A DNA stretch of 64,000 nt, from contig JAQCFW010000006.1 of the NCBI GenBank assembly GCA_027619225.1, forward strand, positions 1 through 64,000, read 5' to 3'. The notes under the pieces are model-generated. The model had not been told where the DNA came from and searched no databases. It saw only the letters and a program-made list of their open reading frames with translations. This DNA is from Bacteroidota bacterium (GTDB lineage Bacteria > Bacteroidota > Bacteroidia > Flavobacteriales_D > Sanyastnellaceae). This document shows positions 42,677 to 51,119 of the stretch, in pieces. Numbering within the stretch: position 1 is the stretch's first letter; each line of letters begins with the position of its first letter. The translations under genes were made by a program, and so were the position numbers.

Positions 42677-43212
42677 TGGGTGAATTGATTTTAGGTGGGG
42701 GCTGTTTTTGGTGTACCGAAGCCGTTTTTTCTGAAGTGAAAGGCGTTATATCTGTCCAGCCAGGCTATTCAGGTGGAAACACCTTAAACCCTACTTATAC
42801 TGATATATGTACCGGAACAACCGGTCATGCGGAGGTCATTAAAATCACCTACGATCAAGATGTTATTGACATCGTTGATTTGTTTGCCGTTTTTTTCTCG
42901 ACACATGACCCTACTACATTAAATAGGCAAGGAGGAGATGTGGGGACTCAGTATAGATCTGTCATCTTTTACAATTCTTCCTCAACAAAGCAACTGTCTG
43001 AGATTGCTATTAATGCTGCAAAAAACAGTGGAGAGTTTACATCCCCTATTGTGACGAGTTTAGAGAAATTCAGTGTGTTTTACCCCGCTGAAAATTACCA
43101 TGAGGATTATTATGCGAAGAACAGCAATGCCTCTTATTGTTCATTTGTCATTACGCCTAAGCTTGAGAAATTTAAGTCTAATTTCTCGTCCCTTTTGAAA
43201 GAGGCGAATTAA
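42676..43212 (+). CDS. msrA: Peptide methionine (S)-S-oxide reductase
   Basis: MsrA repairs oxidised methionine residues in proteins. The 178-residue protein opens with the signature LGGGCFWCTEAVFSEVKGV, where Cys10 is the catalytic cysteine, followed by GYSGG near 33 and GHAEVIKITYDQ near 51. STHDPTTLNRQGGDVGTQYR near 73-92 is also typical. There is no signal peptide, so it acts in the cytoplasm. It shares one base with the ilvE stop codon (TAATG), so it is translationally coupled. MsrB is not adjacent. Confidence 0.95.
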   Translation: MGELILGGGCFWCTEAVFSEVKGVISVQPGYSGGNTLNPTYTDICTGTTGHAEVIKITYDQDVIDIVDLFAVFFSTHDPTTLNRQGGDVGTQYRSVIFYNSSSTKQLSEIAINAAKNSGEFTSPIVTSLEKFSVFYPAENYHEDYYAKNSNASYCSFVITPKLEKFKSNFSSLLKEAN

Positions 43213-43219
43213 TCTCCTT

Positions 43220-43756
43220 CTATTCTTCGAGTCTTGAGATTTCATCATCACACATGTTGATGATTTGCGTTCTGACCATAGGGGCGATTTGTGTCTCAGC
43301 TTTCGCCATTTTTTTAAGGAAACGAAACATGGCTGCCTTTTTTATTTCGTATGCTACATAAACAGCATATTTCCCATCATCTTGAATATATTTTTTTGAA
43401 CCAGTCTGTCTTAAATCAACGATTGTAGTATTTGTGATTTCTCGTGTAAGACTCTTAAATACTTCTACAGCTTCAGTAACATGCTCACCTTGTACATCTT
43501 GCATATAGTTATCTGCTACGACCTGAATTGATGTGGACACCTGTTGTGCTAAGGCTTTGTGAGCCTCCATATCAGCTTTAGATTTTGACACATTCTCATT
43601 GTGACTGACCCCTTTGCCTGTGGCCTTAAAGTATCTTGCATTTGACATGTAAGATTTCCCTGAAAAAGGTTCATTTACTGTGGAGCCTAAATTAGAAGAA
43701 CAACTGGTAGAAAAAACGACTAGAATGGCTAAGATGGAAATGGAAAATAATTTCAT
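43220..43756 (-). CDS. LPP20-like lipoprotein
   Basis: A 178-residue lipoprotein with a clear lipobox at the end of the signal peptide (LVVFSTSC, Cys19). The mature part resembles the LPP20 family: SKADMEAHKALAQQVSTSIQ near 58-78, EVFKSLTREITNTTIVDLRQ near 103-122, and KYAVYVAYEIKK near 135. LPP20-type lipoproteins are outer-membrane or periplasmic proteins of unknown molecular role. The gene converges with msrA (7 nt apart) and is divergent from the DUF6913-like gene. Confidence 0.8.
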   Translation of the reverse strand: MKLFSISILAILVVFSTSCSSNLGSTVNEPFSGKSYMSNARYFKATGKGVSHNENVSKSKADMEAHKALAQQVSTSIQVVADNYMQDVQGEHVTEAVEVFKSLTREITNTTIVDLRQTGSKKYIQDDGKYAVYVAYEIKKAAMFRFLKKMAKAETQIAPMVRTQIINMCDDEISRLEE

Positions 43757-43834
43757 GTTTAAAAGATGTTTATTATTATTGAAAAAAGGAGCATCAACCG
43801 TGCCACAGTATATTTAGGTGCCTACCTTTGGATC

Positions 43835-44407
43835 GTGAATTTTAAAGACCTCATAAAACTACGCATTACGAAATGGTTTCTCGCAAGAGAAAAGAATTCG
43901 TTGAGAAATCGCCAAAGTTGCAATCTTAGAAATGCACAACATGTAGGGTTAATTTACTTGGAGCGTGATTTTGAATTTCGCCAGACAATCGTTGATTTAT
44001 CTAAGCATTTAAAGGAAGAGTTGGATGTGAAGAGTGTCTCCGTTTTGTCTTATGTGGATACAGAAGCTAAGGATACCCCCAGGTGGTTAGTGAAAAAACT
44101 TTCTAGTGGATATTTTTGTAAATCAGACTTAAACTGGTTTTCTAAACCTACAACTGAGGTTGTGAATTTTACGGATATTGAATTTGACATTCTTATCGAC
44201 TTAGAATTAGATCCTATTCTTCCTTTAAAATTCGTTCTTAAATCGTCGAAAGCAAAAATGAAGGTTGGACCTAAACAAGTTGATTGTGCTAATGATTATG
44301 ATATCACTATTGGAAGGTCTAAGGATTTAGAGACAGATGAAATGAAAGTTTGGCAAGAACAAACTGAAAGGACCTTTGAATTTATTACACAAGATAACAT
44401 TCGATAA
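43835..44407 (+). CDS. Conserved protein, DUF6913-like
   Basis: A protein of about 190 residues that resembles DUF6913 of Flavobacteriales, a family of unknown function that I recall being found next to dapA, as here (dapA starts 1 nt after its stop). No enzymatic motif is visible. I chose the GTG at 43835 (VNFKDLIKLRITKWF) because a TACCTTTG -7 box ends 4 nt before it, and because the alternative ATG at 43766 would leave only 9 nt to the divergent lipoprotein gene. The N-terminal segment is basic and helical; the rest is mixed alpha/beta (FDILIDLELDPILPLKFVLK). If the ATG is correct the protein has 213 residues. Confidence 0.7.
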   Translation: MNFKDLIKLRITKWFLAREKNSLRNRQSCNLRNAQHVGLIYLERDFEFRQTIVDLSKHLKEELDVKSVSVLSYVDTEAKDTPRWLVKKLSSGYFCKSDLNWFSKPTTEVVNFTDIEFDILIDLELDPILPLKFVLKSSKAKMKVGPKQVDCANDYDITIGRSKDLETDEMKVWQEQTERTFEFITQDNIR

Positions 44408-44408
44408 T

Positions 44409-45296
44409 ATGAATAATTTAAGTGGTTTAGGTGTTGCAATGGTTACCCCATTTACGGAAAGTGGTAAAGTCGATTTTCCTGCATTACAAAGATTAATCGA
44501 GCATTTGCTTTTAGGTGCTTGTGATTTTTTTGTTGTACTTGGTACGACAGCTGAAACTCCGACTTTAACACATGAGGAGCAAAGAAGTGTTTTGGATTTC
44601 GTTATTGAAATCAATGCAAAAAGAAAAGCGATCGTGGTAGGTCTTGCCGGCAATGATACAGCAGCGCTTTGTGCACGAATTGAGAACTTCGATCTTACTG
44701 GCGTTGATGCTATCTTAAGTGCTTGTCCTCATTATAACAAGCCTACTCAGGATGGCCTCAGAGCTCACTTTACCGCAGTTGCTGAAGCTTCTCACAAGCC
44801 TGTTATGCTCTACAATGTGCCTTCTCGTACTGGCTGTAATCTTGCAGCAGAAACAACTCTTGAGCTCGCAAATCACCCGAATATATTTGCCATTAAGGAA
44901 GCCAGTGGTGATTTAGCCCAAATAGATTTTATTCTAAAAAATCGTCCTCCCAACTTTTTAGTTTTCTCAGGAGACGACGCTCTAACCTTAGCAATGATCG
45001 CTTCTGGTTCTGATGGAGTAATCTCAGTAATTGGCAATGCACTCCCAACTATTTTTGGGGAAATGGTTCACCAAGCTTTGTTTGGCCAAATAATTGAAGC
45101 AAGACAAGCTCATCTAGATTTATCAACTTCAATTGATGCAATATTTGCTGAAGGAAACCCCTCTGGAATTAAAGCCATGTTAGAGCATCTTGGAATTTGC
45201 TCATCTCATGTTAGATTGCCTCTCGTTCCTGCCACCCAAGAGTTAAAAGACAGGATTTACTCTTGTCTTGCTGATTTAGACAAAGAGCCTAACTAA
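44409..45296 (+). CDS. dapA: 4-hydroxy-tetrahydrodipicolinate synthase
   Basis: DapA condenses pyruvate with aspartate semialdehyde, the first step specific to lysine and diaminopimelate synthesis. The protein of 295 residues starts MNNLSGLGVAMVTPF at 44409, 1 nt after the preceding stop. The Schiff-base lysine is in FAIKEASGDL near 163, with the catalytic tyrosine in LYNVPSRTGCNL near 134 and the GTTAETPTL block near 44. It is convergent with the transketolase C-terminal gene, with stop codons one base apart. Confidence 0.95.
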   Translation: MNNLSGLGVAMVTPFTESGKVDFPALQRLIEHLLLGACDFFVVLGTTAETPTLTHEEQRSVLDFVIEINAKRKAIVVGLAGNDTAALCARIENFDLTGVDAILSACPHYNKPTQDGLRAHFTAVAEASHKPVMLYNVPSRTGCNLAAETTLELANHPNIFAIKEASGDLAQIDFILKNRPPNFLVFSGDDALTLAMIASGSDGVISVIGNALPTIFGEMVHQALFGQIIEARQAHLDLSTSIDAIFAEGNPSGIKAMLEHLGICSSHVRLPLVPATQELKDRIYSCLADLDKEPN

Positions 45297-45297
45297 G

Positions 45298-46257
45298 CTA
45301 CAACTCTAAGGCTTTTGCTACAATAGCATCAGCATTAAGGCCATACTTGTCCATTAATTGTGTAGGTGTTCCGCTTTCGCCGAAGCTGTCATCAACAGCG
45401 ACCATGCGCATAGGAGTGGGGTTATTTTCTGCGAGAACTTGAGACACGGAGCATCCAAGACCGCCTAAGCGTTGGTGCTCTTCGGCAGTGACAACTTTCC
45501 CTGTGCGAGCAGCACTTTCAAGAATAGCATCAGCATCAAGAGGCTTGATGGTGTGCATGTTAATCACATCAGCGTGAATGCCTTTTTCTTTCAAAATTTG
45601 TGCTGCTTTAATTGCTTCCCAAACCATATATCCAGTTGCAATAATAGTTACATCGTCGCCACTCATTAATTTTTGAGCTTTCCCGATTTCAAATGGTGCA
45701 TCAGTTTTGTAGAAAACAGGAAGTTTGGGACGTCCAAACCTGAGATAAACAGGCCCCTCATAATCGGCAATCGCCAGAGTCGCTTGGCGAGTTTGCTCAT
45801 AATCGGCCGGGCAAATAACGGTCATGTTAGGCAGCATCTTCATCATACCTATATCCTCTAATATTTGATGAGTAGCTCCATCTTCGCCGAGTGTTAGTCC
45901 AGCATGAGATGCGCATATTTTCACGTTCTTTTCGCTGTAGGCAACAGATTGACGGATTTGGTCATACACACGACCTGTAGAGAAATTAGCAAAAGTCCCG
46001 GTGAAAGGAATTTTCCCTCCAATAGTCATTCCCGCTGCCATACCTATCATGTTCGCCTCAGCAATTCCAACCTGGAAAAATCGATTGGGGTGAGCATCTC
46101 TGAAAGCGTCCATTTTCAAAGACCCAGTTAAATCTGCGCATAAAGCAACAACATCTGGGTGTGTGGTTCCCAATTCGAGAAGAGCTGCACCAAACCCGCT
46201 GCGAGTATCCTTAGATTCAGTAGGATTTAATAAAATATAATTAGCAGAATCAGTCAT
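45298..46257 (-). CDS. Transketolase, C-terminal subunit
   Basis: The 319-residue C-terminal half of a split transketolase, comprising the pyrimidine-binding and transketolase-C domains. Blocks include [20 protein letters not shown] near 43, [16 protein letters not shown] near 63, with the cofactor glutamate, and [30 protein letters not shown] and [19 protein letters not shown] lie further on. It works with the N-terminal subunit encoded at 47709-48551, in the non-oxidative pentose phosphate pathway. The two halves are usually adjacent; here a vWA gene lies between them, and its stop overlaps this start by 8 nt. The enzyme is cytoplasmic. Confidence 0.93.
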   Translation of the reverse strand: MTDSANYILLNPTESKDTRSGFGAALLELGTTHPDVVALCADLTGSLKMDAFRDAHPNRFFQVGIAEANMIGMAAGMTIGGKIPFTGTFANFSTGRVYDQIRQSVAYSEKNVKICASHAGLTLGEDGATHQILEDIGMMKMLPNMTVICPADYEQTRQATLAIADYEGPVYLRFGRPKLPVFYKTDAPFEIGKAQKLMSGDDVTIIATGYMVWEAIKAAQILKEKGIHADVINMHTIKPLDADAILESAARTGKVVTAEEHQRLGGLGCSVSQVLAENNPTPMRMVAVDDSFGESGTPTQLMDKYGLNADAIVAKALEL

Positions 46258-47704
46258 GAAGATTCAAATTAAGGGTTGACCCCGAGGTTATTGTAAACGT
46301 AGATTGAATAGAATATTTAGATGATCTCGCCCTGCGCGCTCTAAATATGATAGTATATGTGCCCGGCTGTAATGTATAACTGCCAGACGGATTCCCTGAG
46401 GGGAGTTGGATAACGTGTTCAAGCGTATTCGCATCGACAATACTCCCAAACCCTGAAGCATTGGATTGTAGCATGAAACTCCCAGGTGCTGCAATGGTGA
46501 TGTTCGTCGGTACATCTTCTTCAACAATAACATCATAAACATAGGTGAGGGGAGAGGTGTGGAAAACAAGGTCGTATGTTCCTGTTAGTACGGTCACGCT
46601 TTCACCGATGGCGATTGAGTACAAAGATTTGCACGCTCCACTTTCATATACATCAACACCTAAATTGTTATAGGCATTGCGTTTCGAGCTTGGAAATTGC
46701 GGGCTTATAACACCCTGCTCCATATCTGGCACACTAATTATATTGTGTCTGCCAGGCGAAAGTTGGATTGAATCCATGCCTCTGTTAGGAAGAGTATGTA
46801 ACTTCAAACTATATGTGGGTATGGGGTCTAGATAGAAAGTATCTGTAAGGTTGTTAAAACTTAAAGTATGAACTACTTGTGGGTGGTGAGCGCCGGATCT
46901 GAGGTCTGTAAAGCTCATAGGAACATCCGTAACCGTAGGGTTCCCCTCCTCGTCAAGAAGCCTTACTTCAACCGTAGTATTGTGCAATGCCTGTTCTAAA
47001 ACCAAACCCAACACCGTTTCAAAAACTTCAGGATTCGTAGCATCATAGAAGTTCCCCACACAACGGAGTGATTCTTTGTGTTTGTCATCTATTCCTATTC
47101 CTATAATAAAAGGTTTTACGACGATGCCTTTTGATTGCAGCATTCTGCTTACCGCGCATGGATCTTCATCACAGGCCTCTATGCCGTCGGTAATAAGGAT
47201 GATTATGTTCCTGCCGGGTTCAGAAGAGAAATCCCCAGCAGACTTCTCTAAAGATCTAGCGATAGGTGTGGTTCCCTGAGCTTTAAGCCTGCCGAGCTCT
47301 TGCTTAATGATTAGGTTAGTGCCTTTATTAATAGGTACAATAAGCTCAGTATCATCACAGTCTTGTTGGCCTTCAATGTGCTTTGTGCCATGCCCATAAG
47401 CTCTTAATCCCAACTCTAAATCCGTTGTTCCGTATAGAGATGCTAAAGATTTAGAAAGCAACCTTGTGGCGAGGGCCATTTTCCTTTCTCCGCTCCAAAA
47501 AGCATTCATGCTATTTGAGGCGTCAAACACGAAAAGTATTCTTGTGGGACCATCATCGCTTGCTTCGTTGCCAATTGAGGATTCGACAGTAAGCGTTGCT
47601 GCATTTGTTTGTGCTGAAAAAGGAGCCGCTAAGCAGACTGAGAATATCGCAAATGCAAATAAACTCAGGGCAGAAAAACAATTATATGTAGGCTTAGGAA
47701 ACAC
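46250..47704 (-). CDS. Exported vWA-domain protein inside the transketolase operon
   Basis: A 484-residue protein with a signal peptide ([19 protein letters not shown] to SAQ) and a von Willebrand A domain at about 54-240. The MIDAS metal site is intact: FVFDASNSM (Asp61), a threonine in QGTTPIARS near 145 and the aspartate in [14 protein letters not shown] near 171. Beta-rich Ig- or Cna-like domains follow to the C-terminus ([30 protein letters not shown]). It begins with GTG 4 nt after the transketolase-N stop and ends 8 nt inside the transketolase-C start. Co-transcription with a cytoplasmic sugar enzyme is surprising for an exported protein. vWA domains bind protein ligands through a metal; the partner is unknown. 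Confidence 0.88.
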   Translation of the reverse strand: MFPKPTYNCFSALSLFAFAIFSVCLAAPFSAQTNAATLTVESSIGNEASDDGPTRILFVFDASNSMNAFWSGERKMALATRLLSKSLASLYGTTDLELGLRAYGHGTKHIEGQQDCDDTELIVPINKGTNLIIKQELGRLKAQGTTPIARSLEKSAGDFSSEPGRNIIILITDGIEACDEDPCAVSRMLQSKGIVVKPFIIGIGIDDKHKESLRCVGNFYDATNPEVFETVLGLVLEQALHNTTVEVRLLDEEGNPTVTDVPMSFTDLRSGAHHPQVVHTLSFNNLTDTFYLDPIPTYSLKLHTLPNRGMDSIQLSPGRHNIISVPDMEQGVISPQFPSSKRNAYNNLGVDVYESGACKSLYSIAIGESVTVLTGTYDLVFHTSPLTYVYDVIVEEDVPTNITIAAPGSFMLQSNASGFGSIVDANTLEHVIQLPSGNPSGSYTLQPGTYTIIFRARRARSSKYSIQSTFTITSGSTLNLNLHD

Positions 47705-47708
47705 TTGT

Positions 47709-48551
47709 TTAGTAATCTCCTAACGTCTCTTCGAGTTGAGAAAGTGCGTCAGCGAGTTGCTCATCATTGGGAGCGATACCGTGCCACTTGTGTGTTCCTT
47801 CCATAAAGTCGACTCCTTTACCCATTTCTGTTTTCATGAGTACAATATTTGGTACACCACTTCCCGAATGAGATTTCGCTTCTGCGATGACTCTTCCAAT
47901 GTCTTCTAAATCGTGTCCATCGCATTTTAAGAATCTCCAGCCAAATGCAGCCCACTTAGCTCCGAGATCCATTAATGAAAGTACATCTTCTGTAGAGCCG
48001 TCAATTTGTTGACCGTTGCAATCGACGAAGCTGATGATATTATCTACTTTGTTGTGAGCTGCATACATTGCAGCTTCCCAAATCTGGCCTTCTTGTAATT
48101 CTCCGTCTCCGTGAAGCGTGTAAACCCAGGTTTTTTCTCCAGCGAGTTTCTTCGTGGTTGCAGCACCTATCCCCACGCTTAATCCTTGTCCCAAAGATCC
48201 TGATGCGACTCTGATTCCGGGAAGCCTCTCTTCAATTGCTGGGTGACCTTGAAGACGAGAATTTATTTTCCGGAATGTTGCAAGCTCTTTTGTTTCGAAA
48301 AAACCTCTACGAGAGAGGACGCTATACCAAACAGGGGAGATGTGACCATTTGACAAAAAGAACAAATCCTCACCCTTGCCATCCATTGTGAAATTTTCAG
48401 CGTCGAGATTCATCTCTTCGAAGTATAGTTTTACAAGGAGCTCCACACATCCTAGTGAACCACCTGGATGGCCTGAAGAAACAGCGTGTACCATGCGAAG
48501 GATATCGCGTCTAACTTGGGAACAAATTTCGGGAGTGGTTTGTGTGCTCAT
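47709..48551 (-). CDS. Transketolase, N-terminal (thiamine diphosphate) subunit
   Basis: The 280-residue N-terminal half of a split transketolase, carrying the diphosphate-binding domain. Visible blocks are SSGHPGGSLGCVELLVKLYF near 25, LSNGHISPVWYSVLSRRG near 70, ASGSLGQGLSVGIG near 118, and the thiamine diphosphate/magnesium motif GDGELQEGQIWEAA ending in VDCNGQQ (about 150-185). It is the first gene of a three-gene minus-strand run with the vWA gene and the C-terminal subunit. Transketolase moves two-carbon units between sugar phosphates. A TACTTTCG box on the minus strand about 30 nt upstream may serve as its promoter. Confidence 0.93.
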   Translation of the reverse strand: MSTQTTPEICSQVRRDILRMVHAVSSGHPGGSLGCVELLVKLYFEEMNLDAENFTMDGKGEDLFFLSNGHISPVWYSVLSRRGFFETKELATFRKINSRLQGHPAIEERLPGIRVASGSLGQGLSVGIGAATTKKLAGEKTWVYTLHGDGELQEGQIWEAAMYAAHNKVDNIISFVDCNGQQIDGSTEDVLSLMDLGAKWAAFGWRFLKCDGHDLEDIGRVIAEAKSHSGSGVPNIVLMKTEMGKGVDFMEGTHKWHGIAPNDEQLADALSQLEETLGDY

Positions 48552-48657
48552 GATTATATTTGACGTGCTTTTACTTGCTCTGCGAAAGTACCTACTCTAA
48601 TATTTGCATTCTTAAATTGTGGATAAAGTTTTGTAAGTCGTTGAAAGGTTAATTTTC

Positions 48658-48665
48658 TACATTTG
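48658..48665 (+). promoter_or_regulatory. Candidate -7 box for ychF
   Basis: TACATTTG, an exact TAnnTTTG match, 23 nt before the ychF ATG at 48689. A TTG at 48631-48633 gives 24 nt of spacing, one more than the usual maximum. Confidence 0.5.
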
Positions 48666-48688
48666 CATTCCTTATAAAGATTACAATC

Positions 48689-49786
48689 ATGGCTCTTCAA
48701 TGTGGTATCGTAGGACTTCCTAATGTAGGAAAGTCAACACTTTTTAATTGTCTTTCCAATGCAAAGGCACAAAGTGCAAATTTCCCGTTCTGTACTATAG
48801 AGCCTAACTTGGGTATTATTACTGTTCCTGATCCTAGATTAAATAAACTCGCAGAGTTGGTTCAGCCACAAAACGTCTTACCCACGACCGTTGAAATTGT
48901 TGATATAGCGGGGCTTGTTAAAGGTGCAAGCAAAGGGGAGGGGCTCGGTAATAAGTTTTTAGGCAACATTAGAACAACTGACGCAATACTTCACGTTCTA
49001 AGATGTTTCGATGACGACAACATCATTCACGTTGATGGTTCTGTAGATCCCATTAGAGATAAAGAAGTTATCGATATGGAGCTTCAGCTAAAAGATCTAG
49101 AAAGTGTAGTAGCTAAGCGTGACAAAATTAGCAAAGCAGCTCGAACAGGTGATAAAGTAGCCATCAAGGAACTCGAATTCTTTGACCGTCTGAAGGCATT
49201 GCTTCTAAGAGGTGAAAATGCGCGCAAACTCGAGCTTGATGACGCTGAAGTGATTATGATGAAGGAGCTTCAGCTTTTAACCTCTAAGCCTGTTTTATAT
49301 GTGTGCAACGTCGATGAATCAAGTGTGGTTTCTGGCAATAAATATGTAGATGAGGTAAGGAAAATGGCTGATTCTGAGGGTGCCCGTGTTCTTGTTATAG
49401 GAGCTTCAATAGAATCAGACATTGCAGAATTCGATGACTTAGAAGAAAGGTCAATGTTTCTCGATGACCTTGGTTTAGAAGAAGCCGGAGTAGCAAAACT
49501 CATCCGAACTGCATACGAGCTCCTAGACCTTCACACTTATTTTACTGCTGGTGTGAAGGAAGTCAGAGCTTGGACCGTCCGCAAAGGTTCTAAAGCTCCC
49601 CAAGCGGCGGGCGTCATTCACACAGATTTCGAAAAAGGTTTCATCCGAGCTGAGGTTATGGGTTACAACGATTTCGTAAACTACGGATCTGAGAATGCAG
49701 TAAAAGAAGCTGGAAAATTATCCGTTGAGGGTAAAGAATACATCGTTAAAGATGGTGACATCATGCACTTCCGTTTCAATGTATAA
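48689..49786 (+). CDS. ychF: OBG-type ATPase YchF
   Basis: YchF is a universally conserved ribosome-associated P-loop protein that prefers ATP over GTP. At 365 residues it has the standard length. The P-loop is GLPNVGKSTLFN near residue 8, followed by PNLGIITVPDPRL, the DIAGLVKGASKGEGLGN switch block near 69, and a coiled-coil insertion. The NVDE nucleotide-specificity motif near 210 replaces the NKxD of GTPases, and a TGS domain lies at the C-terminus (VRAWTVRKGSKAPQAAGVIH). It overlaps the next gene by 8 nt, so the two are coupled. Confidence 0.95.
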   Translation: MALQCGIVGLPNVGKSTLFNCLSNAKAQSANFPFCTIEPNLGIITVPDPRLNKLAELVQPQNVLPTTVEIVDIAGLVKGASKGEGLGNKFLGNIRTTDAILHVLRCFDDDNIIHVDGSVDPIRDKEVIDMELQLKDLESVVAKRDKISKAARTGDKVAIKELEFFDRLKALLLRGENARKLELDDAEVIMMKELQLLTSKPVLYVCNVDESSVVSGNKYVDEVRKMADSEGARVLVIGASIESDIAEFDDLEERSMFLDDLGLEEAGVAKLIRTAYELLDLHTYFTAGVKEVRAWTVRKGSKAPQAAGVIHTDFEKGFIRAEVMGYNDFVNYGSENAVKEAGKLSVEGKEYIVKDGDIMHFRFNV

Positions 49787-50207
49787 GCTGTTTTTATATA
49801 TCTGGCTTAGCTTAGGGTCGTTAAGTCTTTTAGGCCAAATCCAAGTGCCTGGAATGCCGCCCTCTGTTGCAGCTACAATGCTGAATCAACAGCAAGCATG
49901 GAATCATGGAGACCTCGAGGGATTTATGATAGGCTATATGCAATCAGACAGCCTTTTATTTGTGGGTGGAAGTGGCGTTACCACTGGCTATAATGCAACT
50001 CTGAGTAGATATAAAAAGGGATATCCGGATAGAGAGTCTATGGGGCATCTGACTTTCACTAACAGGAGTTGGACTCCACTTTGTGACAACTCTGCTCTTG
50101 TTATTGGGGCTTGGAGGCTGAATGAAGAAGTGGGAGGGATGTACTCTCTTGTTTGGCGTAAAATCGATGAACACTGGGTGATCGTAGCCGATCACTCTAG
50201 CGATTAA
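49779..50207 (+). CDS. Exported NTF2-like (SnoaL/DUF4440-type) protein
   Basis: A small exported protein of 142 residues. The ATG at 49779 lies inside the end of ychF (AATGTATAA) and gives MYKLFLYIWLSLGSLSLLGQ, a signal peptide; longer readings lack one. The mature part has an NTF2/SnoaL cone-fold pattern: AATMLNQQQAWNHGDLEGFM near 30-50, LLFVGGSGVTTGYNATLSRY near 57, and the closing strands YSLVWRKIDEHWVIVADHSS. DUF4440-type proteins are often ligand-binding or of unknown function. It sits between ychF and a rhomboid gene 3 nt downstream. Confidence 0.8.
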   Translation: MYKLFLYIWLSLGSLSLLGQIQVPGMPPSVAATMLNQQQAWNHGDLEGFMIGYMQSDSLLFVGGSGVTTGYNATLSRYKKGYPDRESMGHLTFTNRSWTPLCDNSALVIGAWRLNEEVGGMYSLVWRKIDEHWVIVADHSSD

Positions 50208-50210
50208 CCT

Positions 50211-50795
50211 ATGTTATTATTAATCTTAGCCGTAACAGTAGGGGTTTCATTGTTCGCGATTAAGAAACCCCGAATATTAGACAAGCTGATGCTTGTCCCC
50301 TATAACGTAAATCACTTTAGGGAATATTATCGGATTGTAACTCATGGATTTATTCATGCCGATGGCACTCATCTGTTTTTTAACATGTTCGTTCTTTGGG
50401 AATTCGGGAAGACTGTCGAGGCAGAAATGGGGGCATCATTTCCGATTTTGTATTTCGGAGCCCTTTTAACGGCAACAATCCCTGCACTAACTAAGCATAA
50501 GGACAATGTTAATTACAGATCATTGGGTGCTTCAGGGGCAGTGAGCGCTGTTTTAATGGCTTTTATTGTTGCTCACCCAACACATACTCTTTTACTCTTT
50601 TTTATTATCCCCATACCAGCTATTTTCGCTGGAATTCTATTCTTTTTGTACGAGAGGCATATGCAGAAGAATGGGGGTACAGGTATAGCTCATGATGCAC
50701 ACATTTATGGTGCTTTGTTTGGGCTTTTATTTAGTGTGGTAAAAGACCCGAGCTCGATTGATAGAATGTTTTCTGCAATTATTCAACTATTCTGA
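50211..50795 (+). CDS. Rhomboid family intramembrane serine protease
   Basis: A 194-residue multi-pass membrane protein of the rhomboid family. The family blocks are HLFFNMFVLWEFGKTVE near 55-71, the active-site SLGASGAVSAVL (GxSG serine near residue 108), and a histidine in HDAHIYGALFGLLF near 168, giving the Ser-His dyad. About six hydrophobic segments are visible. Rhomboids cut membrane proteins within the bilayer; the substrate is unknown. It lies 3 nt after the NTF2-like gene and overlaps the convergent divIC gene by 17 nt. Confidence 0.9.
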   Translation: MLLLILAVTVGVSLFAIKKPRILDKLMLVPYNVNHFREYYRIVTHGFIHADGTHLFFNMFVLWEFGKTVEAEMGASFPILYFGALLTATIPALTKHKDNVNYRSLGASGAVSAVLMAFIVAHPTHTLLLFFIIPIPAIFAGILFFLYERHMQKNGGTGIAHDAHIYGALFGLLFSVVKDPSSIDRMFSAIIQLF

Positions 50796-51105
50796 ATACA
50801 TCTTCTTCTGGGCGCTTCATAAAATAGCGTTCACGTGCAACCCTTTCTAAGACGGCTGGGTTCTTTTCGATTTCCTCAAGTTGTAATCGCAACTCGTTGT
50901 TTTTCAAATTAGTTACTTCAACTTCCCCTCTCATTTCTTGGAGTTTTGATTGCTCCTTAGCGATGAAAAATAAATCGACATCACTTATAAACATAACCCA
51001 AAATAGACCAATCAATGCTGTCGCTGAATATCTGTTTTTAAGAATACCAAGGCCAACATTAGATAGTTTTCGTAAAATAGGAGAGTTAATAAAGATTTTT
51101 TTCAT
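50779..51105 (-). CDS. FtsB/DivIC-type cell division protein
   Basis: A 108-residue bitopic membrane protein of the FtsB/DivIC (septum formation initiator) family. It has a short cytoplasmic N-terminus, one transmembrane helix at about 27-48 (ATALIGLFWVMFISDVDLFF), a coiled coil at about 50-85, and the typical end ERVARERYFMKRPEEDVFRI. Such proteins join FtsL and FtsQ in the divisome. The gene is 14 nt downstream of clpC and is probably co-transcribed with it. Confidence 0.9.
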   Translation of the reverse strand: MKKIFINSPILRKLSNVGLGILKNRYSATALIGLFWVMFISDVDLFFIAKEQSKLQEMRGEVEVTNLKNNELRLQLEEIEKNPAVLERVARERYFMKRPEEDVFRIVE

Positions 51106-51119
51106 CTTCTACAGTTTGC

